Of a stretch of DNA of 64,000 nt, positions 51,866-60,507 are shown piece after piece; the stretch's first letter is position 1; every line of letters begins with the position of its first letter. The position numbers and the translations under genes are program-made. Below the pieces are notes generated by a model. That model made no database searches. It was not told the origin of the DNA and saw only the letters and a list, made by a program, of their open reading frames with translations. This DNA comes from Cellulomonas soli (GTDB lineage: Bacteria > Actinomycetota > Actinomycetes > Actinomycetales > Cellulomonadaceae). The DNA lies in the NCBI RefSeq assembly GCF_013409305.1, contig NZ_JACBZJ010000001.1:3782001-3846000 (forward strand), given 5' to 3'.

Positions 51866-52891
51866 TCAGGCGAGCGCCCGCGCCACGTCCAGCAGGCTCG
51901 CGGGCACGTGCTTGACCTTGCCGGCGACCTCGCTCAGCGGGACCAGCACGACCTCCTCGCCACGCAGCGCGGTCATCACGTTCGACTCGCCGCGCGTGAT
52001 CGCGTCGATCGCCGCGACGCCGAACCGCGAGCCGAGGATCCGGTCCGTGGGCGTGGGGACGCCGCCACGCTGCGTGTGGCCCAGGACCGTGACACGCGTG
52101 TCGAACCCGGTCCGCGCCTCGATCTCGGCCTTGAGCCGCTCACCGATCGCACCCGCGACGATCTCGCCGAACTTGCCGACCTGCGTCTCGTAGTGCATCG
52201 CCGTGCCCTCCGCGGGCACCGCGCCCTCGGCCACGACGACGATCGAGAAGCTCGCGTGCGCACGGTGACGGTGCTTGAGGAAGCGGACGACCTTCTCGAT
52301 GTCGAAGGGGTCCTCGGGCGCCAGCACGAGCTCGGCGCCGCCCGCGATGCCGGCGGTCACCGCGATCCAGCCCGCGGTACGACCCATGACCTCGACGATC
52401 ATCACGCGGTTGTGCGACTCGGCGGTCGTGTGGATCCGGTCGACGGCCTCGGTCGCGATGGACACCGCGGAGTCGAAGCCGATCGAGCGGTCGGTGCCCC
52501 ACACGTCGTTGTCGATCGTCTTGGGGATCGCGACGATCTTCACGCCCGCCTCGGCGACCTTCGACGCCGCGTGCAGCGTGCCGTCACCGCCGATGCAGAT
52601 CAGCGCCTCGATCCGCTCCGCCTCGAGCGTGGCCATGACCGCGTCCAGGCCACCGTCCGAGGAGTGGGGGTGGTACCGCGCGGTGCCCAGGAGCGTCCCG
52701 CCCACCGACAGCACGTTGCGGATGTGGCCGCGGGTCAGGGGCTGGACGTCACCGTCCACGACCCCGCGCCAACCGTTGCGGAAGCCGACGATCGAGTGGC
52801 CGTGCTCCCCTTCGCCTCGCTTGACGACCGCTCGGATCGCGGCGTTCAGGCCCGGGACGTCGCCGCCACCGGTCAGCAGTCCGACTCGCAC
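51866..52891 (-). CDS. pfkA: 6-phosphofructokinase
   Basis: Phosphorylates fructose 6-phosphate; 341 residues. Motifs: VGLLTGGGDVPGLNAAIR, LICIGGDGTLHAA, IPKTIDNDVWGTDRSIGFDSAV, MGRTAGWIAVTAGIAGGAELVLAPE and HTQRGGVPTPTDR. GGDGT is the form seen in ATP enzymes, while the Lys in PKTIDND is found in PPi-dependent and mixed enzymes, so the phosphoryl donor is uncertain. Start is GTG 52889-52891. Confidence 0.93.
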   Translation of the reverse strand: MRVGLLTGGGDVPGLNAAIRAVVKRGEGEHGHSIVGFRNGWRGVVDGDVQPLTRGHIRNVLSVGGTLLGTARYHPHSSDGGLDAVMATLEAERIEALICIGGDGTLHAASKVAEAGVKIVAIPKTIDNDVWGTDRSIGFDSAVSIATEAVDRIHTTAESHNRVMIVEVMGRTAGWIAVTAGIAGGAELVLAPEDPFDIEKVVRFLKHRHRAHASFSIVVVAEGAVPAEGTAMHYETQVGKFGEIVAGAIGERLKAEIEARTGFDTRVTVLGHTQRGGVPTPTDRILGSRFGVAAIDAITRGESNVMTALRGEEVVLVPLSEVAGKVKHVPASLLDVARALA

Positions 52892-53083
52892 GCTGGGCAC
52901 TCCTTCGACACCGGGACCCACGGGTCCCGCTTCAGGGCTTCATCAGGGGGAACGGAGCGCGTCCTCGGGCATCCGTGCCGTCAGCCTATCGAGCGACACG
53001 TGCCTCGCTCGTGCCTTCGGTCCCAGGCGGCCCGGCGCGTCGCGCGTCGACGTCGGCGTGGCGCTCTCCGGCAGACTGCGGGC

Positions 53084-54031
53084 ATGAGCTCGCCGACTCC
53101 CTCACCCCACCGGCCCGCCACCACGACGCCCCCCGCCTCACCCGCCGGCTCGGCCGTCGACCCGTCTACGGAGCCGTCCGTCGAGCCGCGCGACGACGGC
53201 GTCGACGACGATCAGGACGCGCTCGAGGAGGCCGGCTACCGCGAGGTGCCGGACGCCGACGGCGGCCGGGCCGGACGGGGATGGTGGGACGCCAACGCCG
53301 AGGAGTACCTGGCCGAGCACGGCGACTTCCTCGGCGCGGCGGACCTGTGCTGGTGCCCCGAGGGTCTGCGGGAGGCCGACGCGCACCTGCTCGGCGACGT
53401 CGTCGGGGCACGGGTGCTCGAGATCGGTGCAGGCGCCGCGCAGTGCTCGCGATGGCTCGCCGGCCAGGGGGCGCACGCCGTCGCGACCGACGTGTCCGGC
53501 GGCATGCTGGCCGCGGGACGACGGCTGGACACCGCCGCGGGGACCAGCACGGCGCTCGTCCAGGCGGACGCCCGTGCGCTGCCGTTCGCGGACGCCTCGT
53601 TCGACGTGGCGTTCACGGCCTACGGGGCGATCCCCTTCGTGCCCGACGCCGCCCGCGTGCACGCCGAGGTCGCCCGCGTGCTGCGGCCGGGCGGTCGTTG
53701 GGTGTTCGCGGTGACGCACCCCGTGCGCTGGGCCTTCCCCGACGACCCGGGCGAGGGCGGGCTGACGGCGACCCGCTCGTACTTCGACCGGCGCCCCTAC
53801 GTGGAGATCGGCCGCTCGGGGAAGGTGCTCTACGCCGAGTACCACCGGACGCTCGGTGACCACGTCGCCGAGCTCGTCGGCGCCGGGTTCGTGCTGGACC
53901 GGCTCGTGGAGCCCACGTGGCCCGAGGGTCACGAACGCACGTGGGGCGGCTGGGGCCCGGTGCGCGGTGCGCGGCTGCCGGGAACCGCGATCTTCGTGAC
54001 CCACCTGCCCCCGGGCGAACGAGGTCAGTGA
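53084..54031 (+). CDS. SAM-dependent methyltransferase
   Basis: 315-residue class I methyltransferase. Motif I is ARVLEIGAGAAQCSRWLA, motif II/III ATDVSGGMLAAGRRL, motif IV ALPFADASFDVAFTAYGAIPF, post-motif VLRPGGRWVFAVTHPVRWAFPDDPG. The first 65 residues are Pro/Ser/Thr then acidic low complexity. The segment WWDANAEEYLAEHGDFLGAADLCWCPEG is typical of an actinobacterial family with unknown substrate. Its end overlaps polA by 7 bases, convergent. Confidence 0.9.
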   Translation: MSSPTPSPHRPATTTPPASPAGSAVDPSTEPSVEPRDDGVDDDQDALEEAGYREVPDADGGRAGRGWWDANAEEYLAEHGDFLGAADLCWCPEGLREADAHLLGDVVGARVLEIGAGAAQCSRWLAGQGAHAVATDVSGGMLAAGRRLDTAAGTSTALVQADARALPFADASFDVAFTAYGAIPFVPDAARVHAEVARVLRPGGRWVFAVTHPVRWAFPDDPGEGGLTATRSYFDRRPYVEIGRSGKVLYAEYHRTLGDHVAELVGAGFVLDRLVEPTWPEGHERTWGGWGPVRGARLPGTAIFVTHLPPGERGQ

Positions 54032-56748
54032 CCGGCCTCGTGCCAGCTGCCGCCCACCCCCACCGAGACGTCCAACGGCACGTCGAACCCGCCCGGGACC
54101 CGGTCCCCCGCGGCGCCCATCTGCTCGCGGACCAGCGCCTCGACCTCCTCGCGCTCACCCGGTGCCACCTCGAGCACGAGCTCGTCGTGCACCTGCAGGA
54201 GCAGGCGTGAGCCCAGTGCCCGCCGGGTCAGCTCGCGGTCGACACCGAGCATCGCGACCTTGATGAGGTCGGCCGCGCTGCCCTGGATCGGCGCGTTCAG
54301 CGCCATCCGCTCGGCGACCTCGCGTCGCTGGCGGTTGTCACTGGTCAGGTCCGGCAGGTAGCGACGGCGTCCGAGGATCGTCGCCGTCCAACCGGTCGCC
54401 CGGGCGACGTCGACGACGCCCGTGAGGTAGTCGCGCACGCCGCCGAAGCGCTCGAAGTAGTCGGCCATGAGGGCCGAGGCCTCGCCGACCTCGACCGAGA
54501 GCTGCTGGGACAGGCCGTAGGACGACAGGCCGTACGCCAGGCCGTAGCTCATCGCCTTGATCTTCGAGCGCATCGCGGGCGTGACCTCGTCGGTCGGGAC
54601 GCCGAACACGCGTGACCCGACATAGCTGTGCAGGTCCTCACCGGAACGGAACGCGGCGATCAGGCCCTCGTCACCGGACAGGTGGGCCATGATCCGCATC
54701 TCGATCTGCGAGTAGTCGGCGGTGAGCAGCGTCTCGTGCCGGGTCCCCACGACGAACGCCCGACGGATCTGCCGACCGGCCTCGGTGCGGATCGGGATGT
54801 TCTGCAGGTTGGGGTCGGTCGACGACAGCCGGCCCGTCGCCGCGATCGTCTGCTGGAACGTCGTGTGGATCCGCCCGTCCGCACCGACGGACCTCAGGAG
54901 CCCTTCGACCGTCTGCCGGAGCCGGATCGCGTCGCGGTGCGCCAGCAGGTGCTCGAGGAACGGGTGCTGCGTCCGGGCGAACAGGTCGGTCAGCGCTGCG
55001 GCGTCGGTGGTGTAGCCGGTCTTGATCTTCTTCGTCCGGGGCATGCCCAGCTGGTCGAACAGGACCTCCTGGAGCTGCTTCGGCGACCCGAGGTTCACCT
55101 CGCGCCCGATCACCGCGTACGCCTCGGCGGCGGCGCCCTGGACGGCCGCGTCGAAGGTCCGTTCGAGCCCCGACAGGTAGTCGCCGTCGATCGCGATGCC
55201 GGTCCGCTCCATCCGGGCCAGGACGTCGACGAGCGGCAGCTCGAGCTCGTCGAGCAGGCCGCCGGCACCCCGGTCCGCCAGCTCGCCGGCGAGCACCTCG
55301 GACAGGTCACGCACGGCCGCCGCGCGCTCACCGGCACGACGGGCCTCGTCCGTCCCTCCGAGGTCGAGGTCGAGCGAGCCCTGGGCCGCCGAGGCGTCGT
55401 CGGCCCCGAGCTCACGGTGCAGGTAACCGATCGCGAGGTCGGCCAGGTCGTAGGCGCGGCGGTCCGGCTGGCACAGGTAGGCGGCCAGCTCGGTGTCGAA
55501 GGTGACGCCGGCCAGCGGAAGCCCGCGGCCCGCGAGCGCGTGCCAGGCCGCCTTGGAGGCGTGCACGACCTTGGGCGCGTCCGCATCCGCGAGCCACGCG
55601 GCGAGCGCCTGCTCGTCGGCTGTCGTGATGTCCGCGAGGTCGTAGGCGACAGCCTGGCCGTCGCCGTCCGCGAGCGCCACGCCCCAGGCGTCTCCTGCGG
55701 CGGGCGCGCCGGTGCCGCGCACGTCGAGCGCGAGCGGGGTCCGGGCGCGTGCCGCCAGCCAGCCCGCGAGCCCGCCCGGCGCCAGCTCCACGAGGTCGAG
55801 CGGTGCCGCCTGGGTCTGGGTCGAGGCATCCGCGCCGTCGTCGGGCAGCATCGCGAAGAGCCGGTCGCGCAGCGTACGGAACTCGAGCTCGTCGAGCAGG
55901 GTGTGCAGCGCCGGGCGGTCCCAGGGCTGCACGGCGAGGTCGGCGGGCCCGAGCGGCAGGTCGAGGTCGTCCACGAGGCGGTTGAGCTCACGGTTGAGGG
56001 CCACCTGGTCGAGGTGGGCGCGCAGCGACTCGCCGGCCTTGCCCGGCACCTGCTCCGCCGAGGCGAGCACGCCCTCGAGGCCGCCGTAGGCGGTGATCCA
56101 CTTCGCTGCGGTCTTGGGCCCGACGCCGGGGACGCCGGGGAGGTTGTCGCTCGTCTCCCCCACGAGCGCCGCGAGGTCGGGGTAGCGCTCGGGGCCCACC
56201 CCGTAGCGCGCCTCGACCGCGGCGGGGGTCATGCGTGCCAGCTCGGAGACGCCCTTGACCGGGTAGAGGACCGTCACGTCCTCGTTGACGAGCTGGAGGG
56301 CGTCGCGGTCGCCCGTGCAGACGAGGACCTCCATGCCCTGCGCGCGGGCCTGCGCGGCGAGCGTGGCGAGGATGTCGTCGGCCTCGAAGTTTGGCTTGTC
56401 GAGGACGGCCACGTGCATGGTCTCCAGCAGCTGCCGGATGATCGGCACCTGCCCCTTGAAGGGCTCGGGCGAGGCGTCCCGGGTGCCCTTGTACTCGGGG
56501 TAGCGCTCGGTCCGGAACGTGGTCCGGGCCAGGTCGAAGGCGACCGCGACGTGCGTGGGTGCCTCGTCGCGCAGCAGGTTGGCGAGCATCGAGGTGAAGC
56601 CGAACACGGCGTTGGTCGGCTGGCCCGTGGAGCTGGCGAACTTCTCGACCGGGAGGGCGAAGAAGGCCCGGTAGGCCATCGAGTGCCCGTCCACCAGGAG
56701 CAGCCGCGGGCGGGTCGTGGGGGTGCCTGCTGGCAGCGCGTCGCTCAC
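54025..56748 (-). CDS. polA: DNA polymerase I
   Basis: Gap-filling polymerase for repair and Okazaki fragments; 907 residues. N-terminal 5'-3' exonuclease (LLLVDGHSMAYRAFFALP, DRDALQLV, GVPGVGPKTAAKWI), central 3'-5' exonuclease-like domain, and C-terminal polymerase with motif A ADYSQIEMRIMAHL, B RSKIKAMSYGLAYGLSSYG and C QVHDELVLE. Exo motif I reads LALDVRGTG instead of DxE, so proofreading is probably lost. Start GTG 56746-56748 is chosen; an ATG at 56769 is on the opposite side of the neighbour's start. Confidence 0.96.
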   Translation of the reverse strand: MSDALPAGTPTTRPRLLLVDGHSMAYRAFFALPVEKFASSTGQPTNAVFGFTSMLANLLRDEAPTHVAVAFDLARTTFRTERYPEYKGTRDASPEPFKGQVPIIRQLLETMHVAVLDKPNFEADDILATLAAQARAQGMEVLVCTGDRDALQLVNEDVTVLYPVKGVSELARMTPAAVEARYGVGPERYPDLAALVGETSDNLPGVPGVGPKTAAKWITAYGGLEGVLASAEQVPGKAGESLRAHLDQVALNRELNRLVDDLDLPLGPADLAVQPWDRPALHTLLDELEFRTLRDRLFAMLPDDGADASTQTQAAPLDLVELAPGGLAGWLAARARTPLALDVRGTGAPAAGDAWGVALADGDGQAVAYDLADITTADEQALAAWLADADAPKVVHASKAAWHALAGRGLPLAGVTFDTELAAYLCQPDRRAYDLADLAIGYLHRELGADDASAAQGSLDLDLGGTDEARRAGERAAAVRDLSEVLAGELADRGAGGLLDELELPLVDVLARMERTGIAIDGDYLSGLERTFDAAVQGAAAEAYAVIGREVNLGSPKQLQEVLFDQLGMPRTKKIKTGYTTDAAALTDLFARTQHPFLEHLLAHRDAIRLRQTVEGLLRSVGADGRIHTTFQQTIAATGRLSSTDPNLQNIPIRTEAGRQIRRAFVVGTRHETLLTADYSQIEMRIMAHLSGDEGLIAAFRSGEDLHSYVGSRVFGVPTDEVTPAMRSKIKAMSYGLAYGLSSYGLSQQLSVEVGEASALMADYFERFGGVRDYLTGVVDVARATGWTATILGRRRYLPDLTSDNRQRREVAERMALNAPIQGSAADLIKVAMLGVDRELTRRALGSRLLLQVHDELVLEVAPGEREEVEALVREQMGAAGDRVPGGFDVPLDVSVGVGGSWHEAGH

Positions 56749-56767
56749 GGGTGCCAACCTATCTGCC

Positions 56768-57214
56768 ATGGCCGACACCCCCGCACCGTCCGCTGCCCCC
56801 TCGGACCCGCTCGCCGGCGCGGGCCTGACGTTGCCCGGCACGACCGGAACGCTGATGGAACGGATGGGCATCACGTTCGTCGAGGTCGGTGCGCGACGGA
56901 CCGTGGCGACCATGCCCGTGGCGGGCAACACCCAGCCCTTCGGCGTGCTGCACGGCGGTGCGTCGGCGGCGCTCGCCGAGACGGTCGGCTCGTACGCCGC
57001 GCAGGTCCATGCGGGGCCGGGGCGTCTGGCGATGGGGATCGAGCTCAACGCGACGCACCACCGCTCGGTGCGTGAGGGCGTCGTGACCGGTACGGCGACG
57101 GCGCTGCACCTGGGTTCGACGTTGGCGAGCTACCAGGTGGTGGTCGAGGACTCCGGCGGCCGGCTGCTCTGCACGGCCAGGCTGACCTGCATGCTGGTCG
57201 ACGCACGGACCTGA
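56768..57214 (+). CDS. hotdog-fold thioesterase (PaaI/YdiI type)
   Basis: 148 residues. Hotdog signature GVLHGGASAALAETVGSYAA with the HGG loop and the Glu, then GIELNATHHRSVREGVVTGTA. It hydrolyses acyl-CoA; an aryl-acyl substrate such as 1,4-dihydroxy-2-naphthoyl-CoA or phenylacetyl-CoA is possible from family. Starts at ATG 56768, only 19 bases from the divergent polA start. Confidence 0.9.
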   Translation: MADTPAPSAAPSDPLAGAGLTLPGTTGTLMERMGITFVEVGARRTVATMPVAGNTQPFGVLHGGASAALAETVGSYAAQVHAGPGRLAMGIELNATHHRSVREGVVTGTATALHLGSTLASYQVVVEDSGGRLLCTARLTCMLVDART

Positions 57215-57813
57215 GCGAGGGCCCCGGTCGAGACGGGGACGCCGGCTGCGCGGGTCTGCCGGCGGCGCGCGATCAGGTCCTCCAGGCCGCGCGCCGCGCG
57301 GCGGCCTGACGTCCCGGCACCCTCGTGCGCCAGACGCCGCTGCAACGCCGAGGTCGTGACCACCCGGTGCGCGGCGACCGGGGCGAACCCCAACCGGGCC
57401 AGGAACCGGTGCATGCCGCGGGCGCCCGGCAGCGGGGCTGCGTACACCTCGGTCGCGCCGCCCGTGCCGGCCACCTCGAGCGCACCGGTGAGCAGCGCGT
57501 GGCCCAGCCCTCGTCGACGGGCGTCGGGCACGACGTAGACGGCCTCGAGGTTGAAGCTCGTCACGTCCGTGAACGGCCCCGGGCCCACGAGCCGGCCGAT
57601 GAGCAGGCCCGCCGGGACGTCGTCGAGCCGTGCGAGCAGCACCTGCCCGCCGGGGACCGCCAGGAGGGCGCCGATCTGGCCGCGCAGGCGCACCCCGTCG
57701 TCCGTGCACAGCTGCGCCCCGACGGCCGACTCCTCGCGTGCGGCCAGGCACAGCGCGACCAGGTCGTCCAGGTCCTCGGGACGGGCGGGGCGGACGTCGA
57801 CACCAGGGCGCAC
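57130..57813 (-). CDS. GNAT-family N-acetyltransferase
   Basis: 227 residues. Acetyl-CoA motif: FNLEAVYVVPDARRRGLGHALLTGALEVA with R-R-x-G-x-G, followed by MHRFLARLGFAP. The N-terminal segment VRPARPEDLDDLVALCLAAREE is typical. The C-terminal 45 residues are basic then Ser-rich, and the last 85 bases overlap the 3' end of the convergent thioesterase gene, so the tail may be variable or the stop recently lost. Substrate unknown. Confidence 0.8.
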   Translation of the reverse strand: MRPGVDVRPARPEDLDDLVALCLAAREESAVGAQLCTDDGVRLRGQIGALLAVPGGQVLLARLDDVPAGLLIGRLVGPGPFTDVTSFNLEAVYVVPDARRRGLGHALLTGALEVAGTGGATEVYAAPLPGARGMHRFLARLGFAPVAAHRVVTTSALQRRLAHEGAGTSGRRAARGLEDLIARRRQTRAAGVPVSTGALAQVRASTSMQVSLAVQSSRPPESSTTTW

Positions 57814-58050
57814 GGCTGACAGGCCTCCAGACGGACGGAAGGGATCCGATGGTCAGGCGACGCCTCTGCCCTGCGGCGGTGCCGACGACGATCATGTCTC
57901 ACCCCGGTGACCGCTGCCTAGTCCTGGACCCGGACGAACCTGAGCGGCGCCCGCGAGAGCCGGACCACGCCGCGCACATGGTCGAAACCAGAAGGACACA
58001 AAGCCTCCCTATGGTCCTGCCACCCGGTGGGCGACGCCCGGCCGGCGAGC

Positions 58051-58069
58051 GCCGTCGACCATCGACGGC
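58051..58069. promoter_or_regulatory. inverted repeat in the liv operon leader
   Basis: GCCGTCGA-3-TCGACGGC, perfect 8-bp arms, 33 bases before the livH start. It may be a repressor site or leader hairpin. The rest of 57814-58101 (288 bases) must hold promoters for the divergent GNAT and liv genes; TATGGT near 58012 is a possible -10. Confidence 0.45.
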
Positions 58070-58101
58070 CGCGACTCCCGACTGACGGACGGAGGTCCCA
58101 G

Positions 58102-59511
58102 GTGCGATCTGTCGCCACCCTGGACCGCACGACCCCCCGGCGACGCCGCGCGGTCCTGGCGGCAGCCGCTGCGCTGCTCGCCCTCGCGTGCACGCTGACG
58201 GTCCTGCTCGCTCCCCCGGCGCACGCCGCCACGACCACCTGCACGGCCGACGGGTCCACCGGTTGCATCAACGGCACGATCCGGACGGCGGCGGGAGACC
58301 CTGCGGTCGGGGTCCGCCTCGACGTGGCCGGTGCCGGCACGACGACGAGCGCCACGTCGGACGCCGAGGGCCGCTGGTCGGCCGCGGTGACCGCGGCCGG
58401 TGAGTACACGGTCACGCTGGACGTCACGACACTCCCCGCGGGCGAGGAGCTGCGCGACCCGGCAGGCAACCCGCGGACGGTCACGGTGAGCCTCGGCGCC
58501 TCGGCGGGGGCGCTGTTCCCGCTGGGCGCACCGACGGCTGACGCGACCTCCCCCACGGCGGGTGCCACCGACGCACCGACGGACGCGCCCGGCGACACCT
58601 CCGCGCCTGCCGAGACCGGGACCTCGGTGTCCTGGACCCGCGTGTGGCAGCAGGCGTCGAACGGGCTCGTGTTCGGCGTGCTGCTCGCCCTGGCCTCGGT
58701 CGGGCTCTCGCTCATCTACGGCACCACCGGGCTGAGCAACTTCGCGCACGGCGAGCAGGTCACGCTCGGCGGGATCCTGGCCTACATCGGCTGCCAGACG
58801 CTCGGGCTGCCGCTCGTCGTCTCGGGCGTGCTCGCGGTGGCGCTCGGTGCGGCGAGCGGCTGGCTGCAGGACGCCGGGCTCTGGCACAAGCTGCGCAAGC
58901 GGCGCGTCGGGGCCACCCAGCAGATGATCGTGACGATCGGCCTGTCGATGGCCCTGCAGTACACGTTCCAGTTCTTCTTCGGCGCCGGGGCGCTGCGCAT
59001 CGTCACCGCCAACCCGGTGACGGTCACGATCGGTTCGGTGCGGATCAGCCAGACGTCGCTGTGGTCGCTGCTGATCGCGGTCGTCGTGCTCGCCGCGGTG
59101 GCCTACTTCCTGCTCGGCACCCGGGTCGGGCGGGCCACCCGCGCCGTGTCGGACAACCCGGCGCTCGCCGCCGCGTCCGGCATCAGCGTCGAGGGCATCA
59201 TCCGGCTCGTCTGGACGATCGGGGCCGGGCTCGCGGCGCTCGGCGGCGTCCTCATGGGCCTCTACCTCAACGCCACGGGCTGGAACATGGGCGGGGCGCT
59301 GCTGCTGCTCATGTTCGCCGCGGTGACGCTCGGCGGCCTCGGTCAGGCGTTCGGGGCCCTCGCCGGCTCGATCGTCATCGGTCTCGTCGTCGAGATGTCC
59401 AACCTCGTCATCCCCAGCGACATGCGGTACGCCGGTGCGCTGCTCATCCTCATCCTCGTGCTGCTCTTCCGACCCCAGGGGATCCTGGGTCGGGCCGAGC
59501 GGATCGGCTAA
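58102..59511 (+). CDS. livH: branched-chain amino-acid-type ABC permease LivH with N-terminal signal peptide and Ig-like domain
   Basis: 469 residues in three parts. Residues 1-42 are a signal peptide (basic RRRRAVL then a hydrophobic stretch ending APPAHAA). Residues about 45-130 form an Ig-like, carboxypeptidase-regulatory-type beta domain (INGTIRTAAGDPAVGVRLDVAG, DAEGRWSAAV, GEYTVTLDV). A Thr/Ala/Pro-rich linker (about 140-173) leads into the permease, about 8 hydrophobic helices with SVGLSLIYGTTGLSNFAHGE and IGAGLAALGGVLMGLYLN. GTG 58102 follows GGAGGT. Standard LivH proteins are about 290-310 residues, so the extracellular module is additional. Confidence 0.9.
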   Translation: MRSVATLDRTTPRRRRAVLAAAAALLALACTLTVLLAPPAHAATTTCTADGSTGCINGTIRTAAGDPAVGVRLDVAGAGTTTSATSDAEGRWSAAVTAAGEYTVTLDVTTLPAGEELRDPAGNPRTVTVSLGASAGALFPLGAPTADATSPTAGATDAPTDAPGDTSAPAETGTSVSWTRVWQQASNGLVFGVLLALASVGLSLIYGTTGLSNFAHGEQVTLGGILAYIGCQTLGLPLVVSGVLAVALGAASGWLQDAGLWHKLRKRRVGATQQMIVTIGLSMALQYTFQFFFGAGALRIVTANPVTVTIGSVRISQTSLWSLLIAVVVLAAVAYFLLGTRVGRATRAVSDNPALAAASGISVEGIIRLVWTIGAGLAALGGVLMGLYLNATGWNMGGALLLLMFAAVTLGGLGQAFGALAGSIVIGLVVEMSNLVIPSDMRYAGALLILILVLLFRPQGILGRAERIG

Positions 59512-59520
59512 GGGAGCGTC

Positions 59521-60507
59521 ATGGACTGGTCCGGCATCCTCACCAACGCCGCGGGCGAGATCTTCGCCCCGACGACCGCCGCCTACGCGCTCGCCGCGGT
59601 CGGCCTCAACGTGCACTTCGGGCTCACCGGCCTGATGAACATGGGGCAGGCTGGCTTCCTGCTCATCGGTGCGTACGGCTTCGCCATCGCCACGATCGCC
59701 GGCTGGCCGCTGTGGGCAGCGGTCCTCGTGGCCATCGCGGCCGCCGTCGTGTTCGCCGTCATGCTGGGCATCCCGACGCTGAAGCTGCGGGGCGACTACC
59801 TGGCGATCGTCACGATCGCCGCGGCGGAGATCGTCCGCCTCGTCGGTCGTTCGACGGCGCTGACCGAGCTCACCGGCGCCTCGTCCGGCCTGCGCGGCAA
59901 CGAGTACAAGGACACCTTCCAGGCGCTGTCGCCCTTCCCCGACACGACGCTCGCGATCGGGCCGTTCGAGTACTCGACGAACATGTCGAACTCGTGGTGG
60001 GTGCGCCTGGTCGGCTGGGGGGTCGTCGCGCTCGCCTGCCTCTTCGTCTGGCTGCTGCTGCGCTCACCGTGGGGCCGGGTGCTCAAGGGCATCCGCGAGG
60101 ACGAGGACGCCGTGCGCTCGCTCGGCAAGAACGTCTACTCCTACAAGATGCAGTCGCTCGTGCTCGGCGGGGTGTTCGGCGCACTGGCGGGCATCATCTA
60201 CGTCCTGCCCCGGGCCGTGCAGCCCGACTCGATGGGACGCCCGATGACGTTCTTCATCTGGACGATCCTGCTGCTGGGCGGTGCCGCGACCGTGTTCGGG
60301 CCCGTGCTCGGGTCGATCATCTTCTGGGTCGCGCTCATGCTCATCAAGTCGGTCCTGCGAGCCGGCGTCCCCGAGTCGATCATGCGGACCGAGCAGATCG
60401 AGCAGTTCGGCTGGATCGTCGTCGGCGTCACGCTCATGCTCCTCGTGATCTTCCGACCACAGGGGATCCTCGGCGACAAGAAGGAGCTGGCGATCGATGT
60501 CCGCTGA
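59521..60507 (+). CDS. livM: branched-chain amino-acid-type ABC permease LivM
   Basis: 328 residues, about 9 hydrophobic helices. Family motifs: LNVHFGLTGLMNMGQAGFLLIGAYGFAIATI, LRGDYLAIVTIAAAEIVRL and GIREDEDAVRSLGKNVYSYK. It pairs with LivH in the membrane channel. It starts 9 bases after livH and ends 11 bases inside livG, so translation is coupled. Confidence 0.95.
   Translation: MDWSGILTNAAGEIFAPTTAAYALAAVGLNVHFGLTGLMNMGQAGFLLIGAYGFAIATIAGWPLWAAVLVAIAAAVVFAVMLGIPTLKLRGDYLAIVTIAAAEIVRLVGRSTALTELTGASSGLRGNEYKDTFQALSPFPDTTLAIGPFEYSTNMSNSWWVRLVGWGVVALACLFVWLLLRSPWGRVLKGIREDEDAVRSLGKNVYSYKMQSLVLGGVFGALAGIIYVLPRAVQPDSMGRPMTFFIWTILLLGGAATVFGPVLGSIIFWVALMLIKSVLRAGVPESIMRTEQIEQFGWIVVGVTLMLLVIFRPQGILGDKKELAIDVR

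Noticed and set aside
57918..59616. Minus-strand frames across the liv promoter and livH
   Set aside because: They are shadows; livH has signal peptide, domain and permease signatures on the plus strand.
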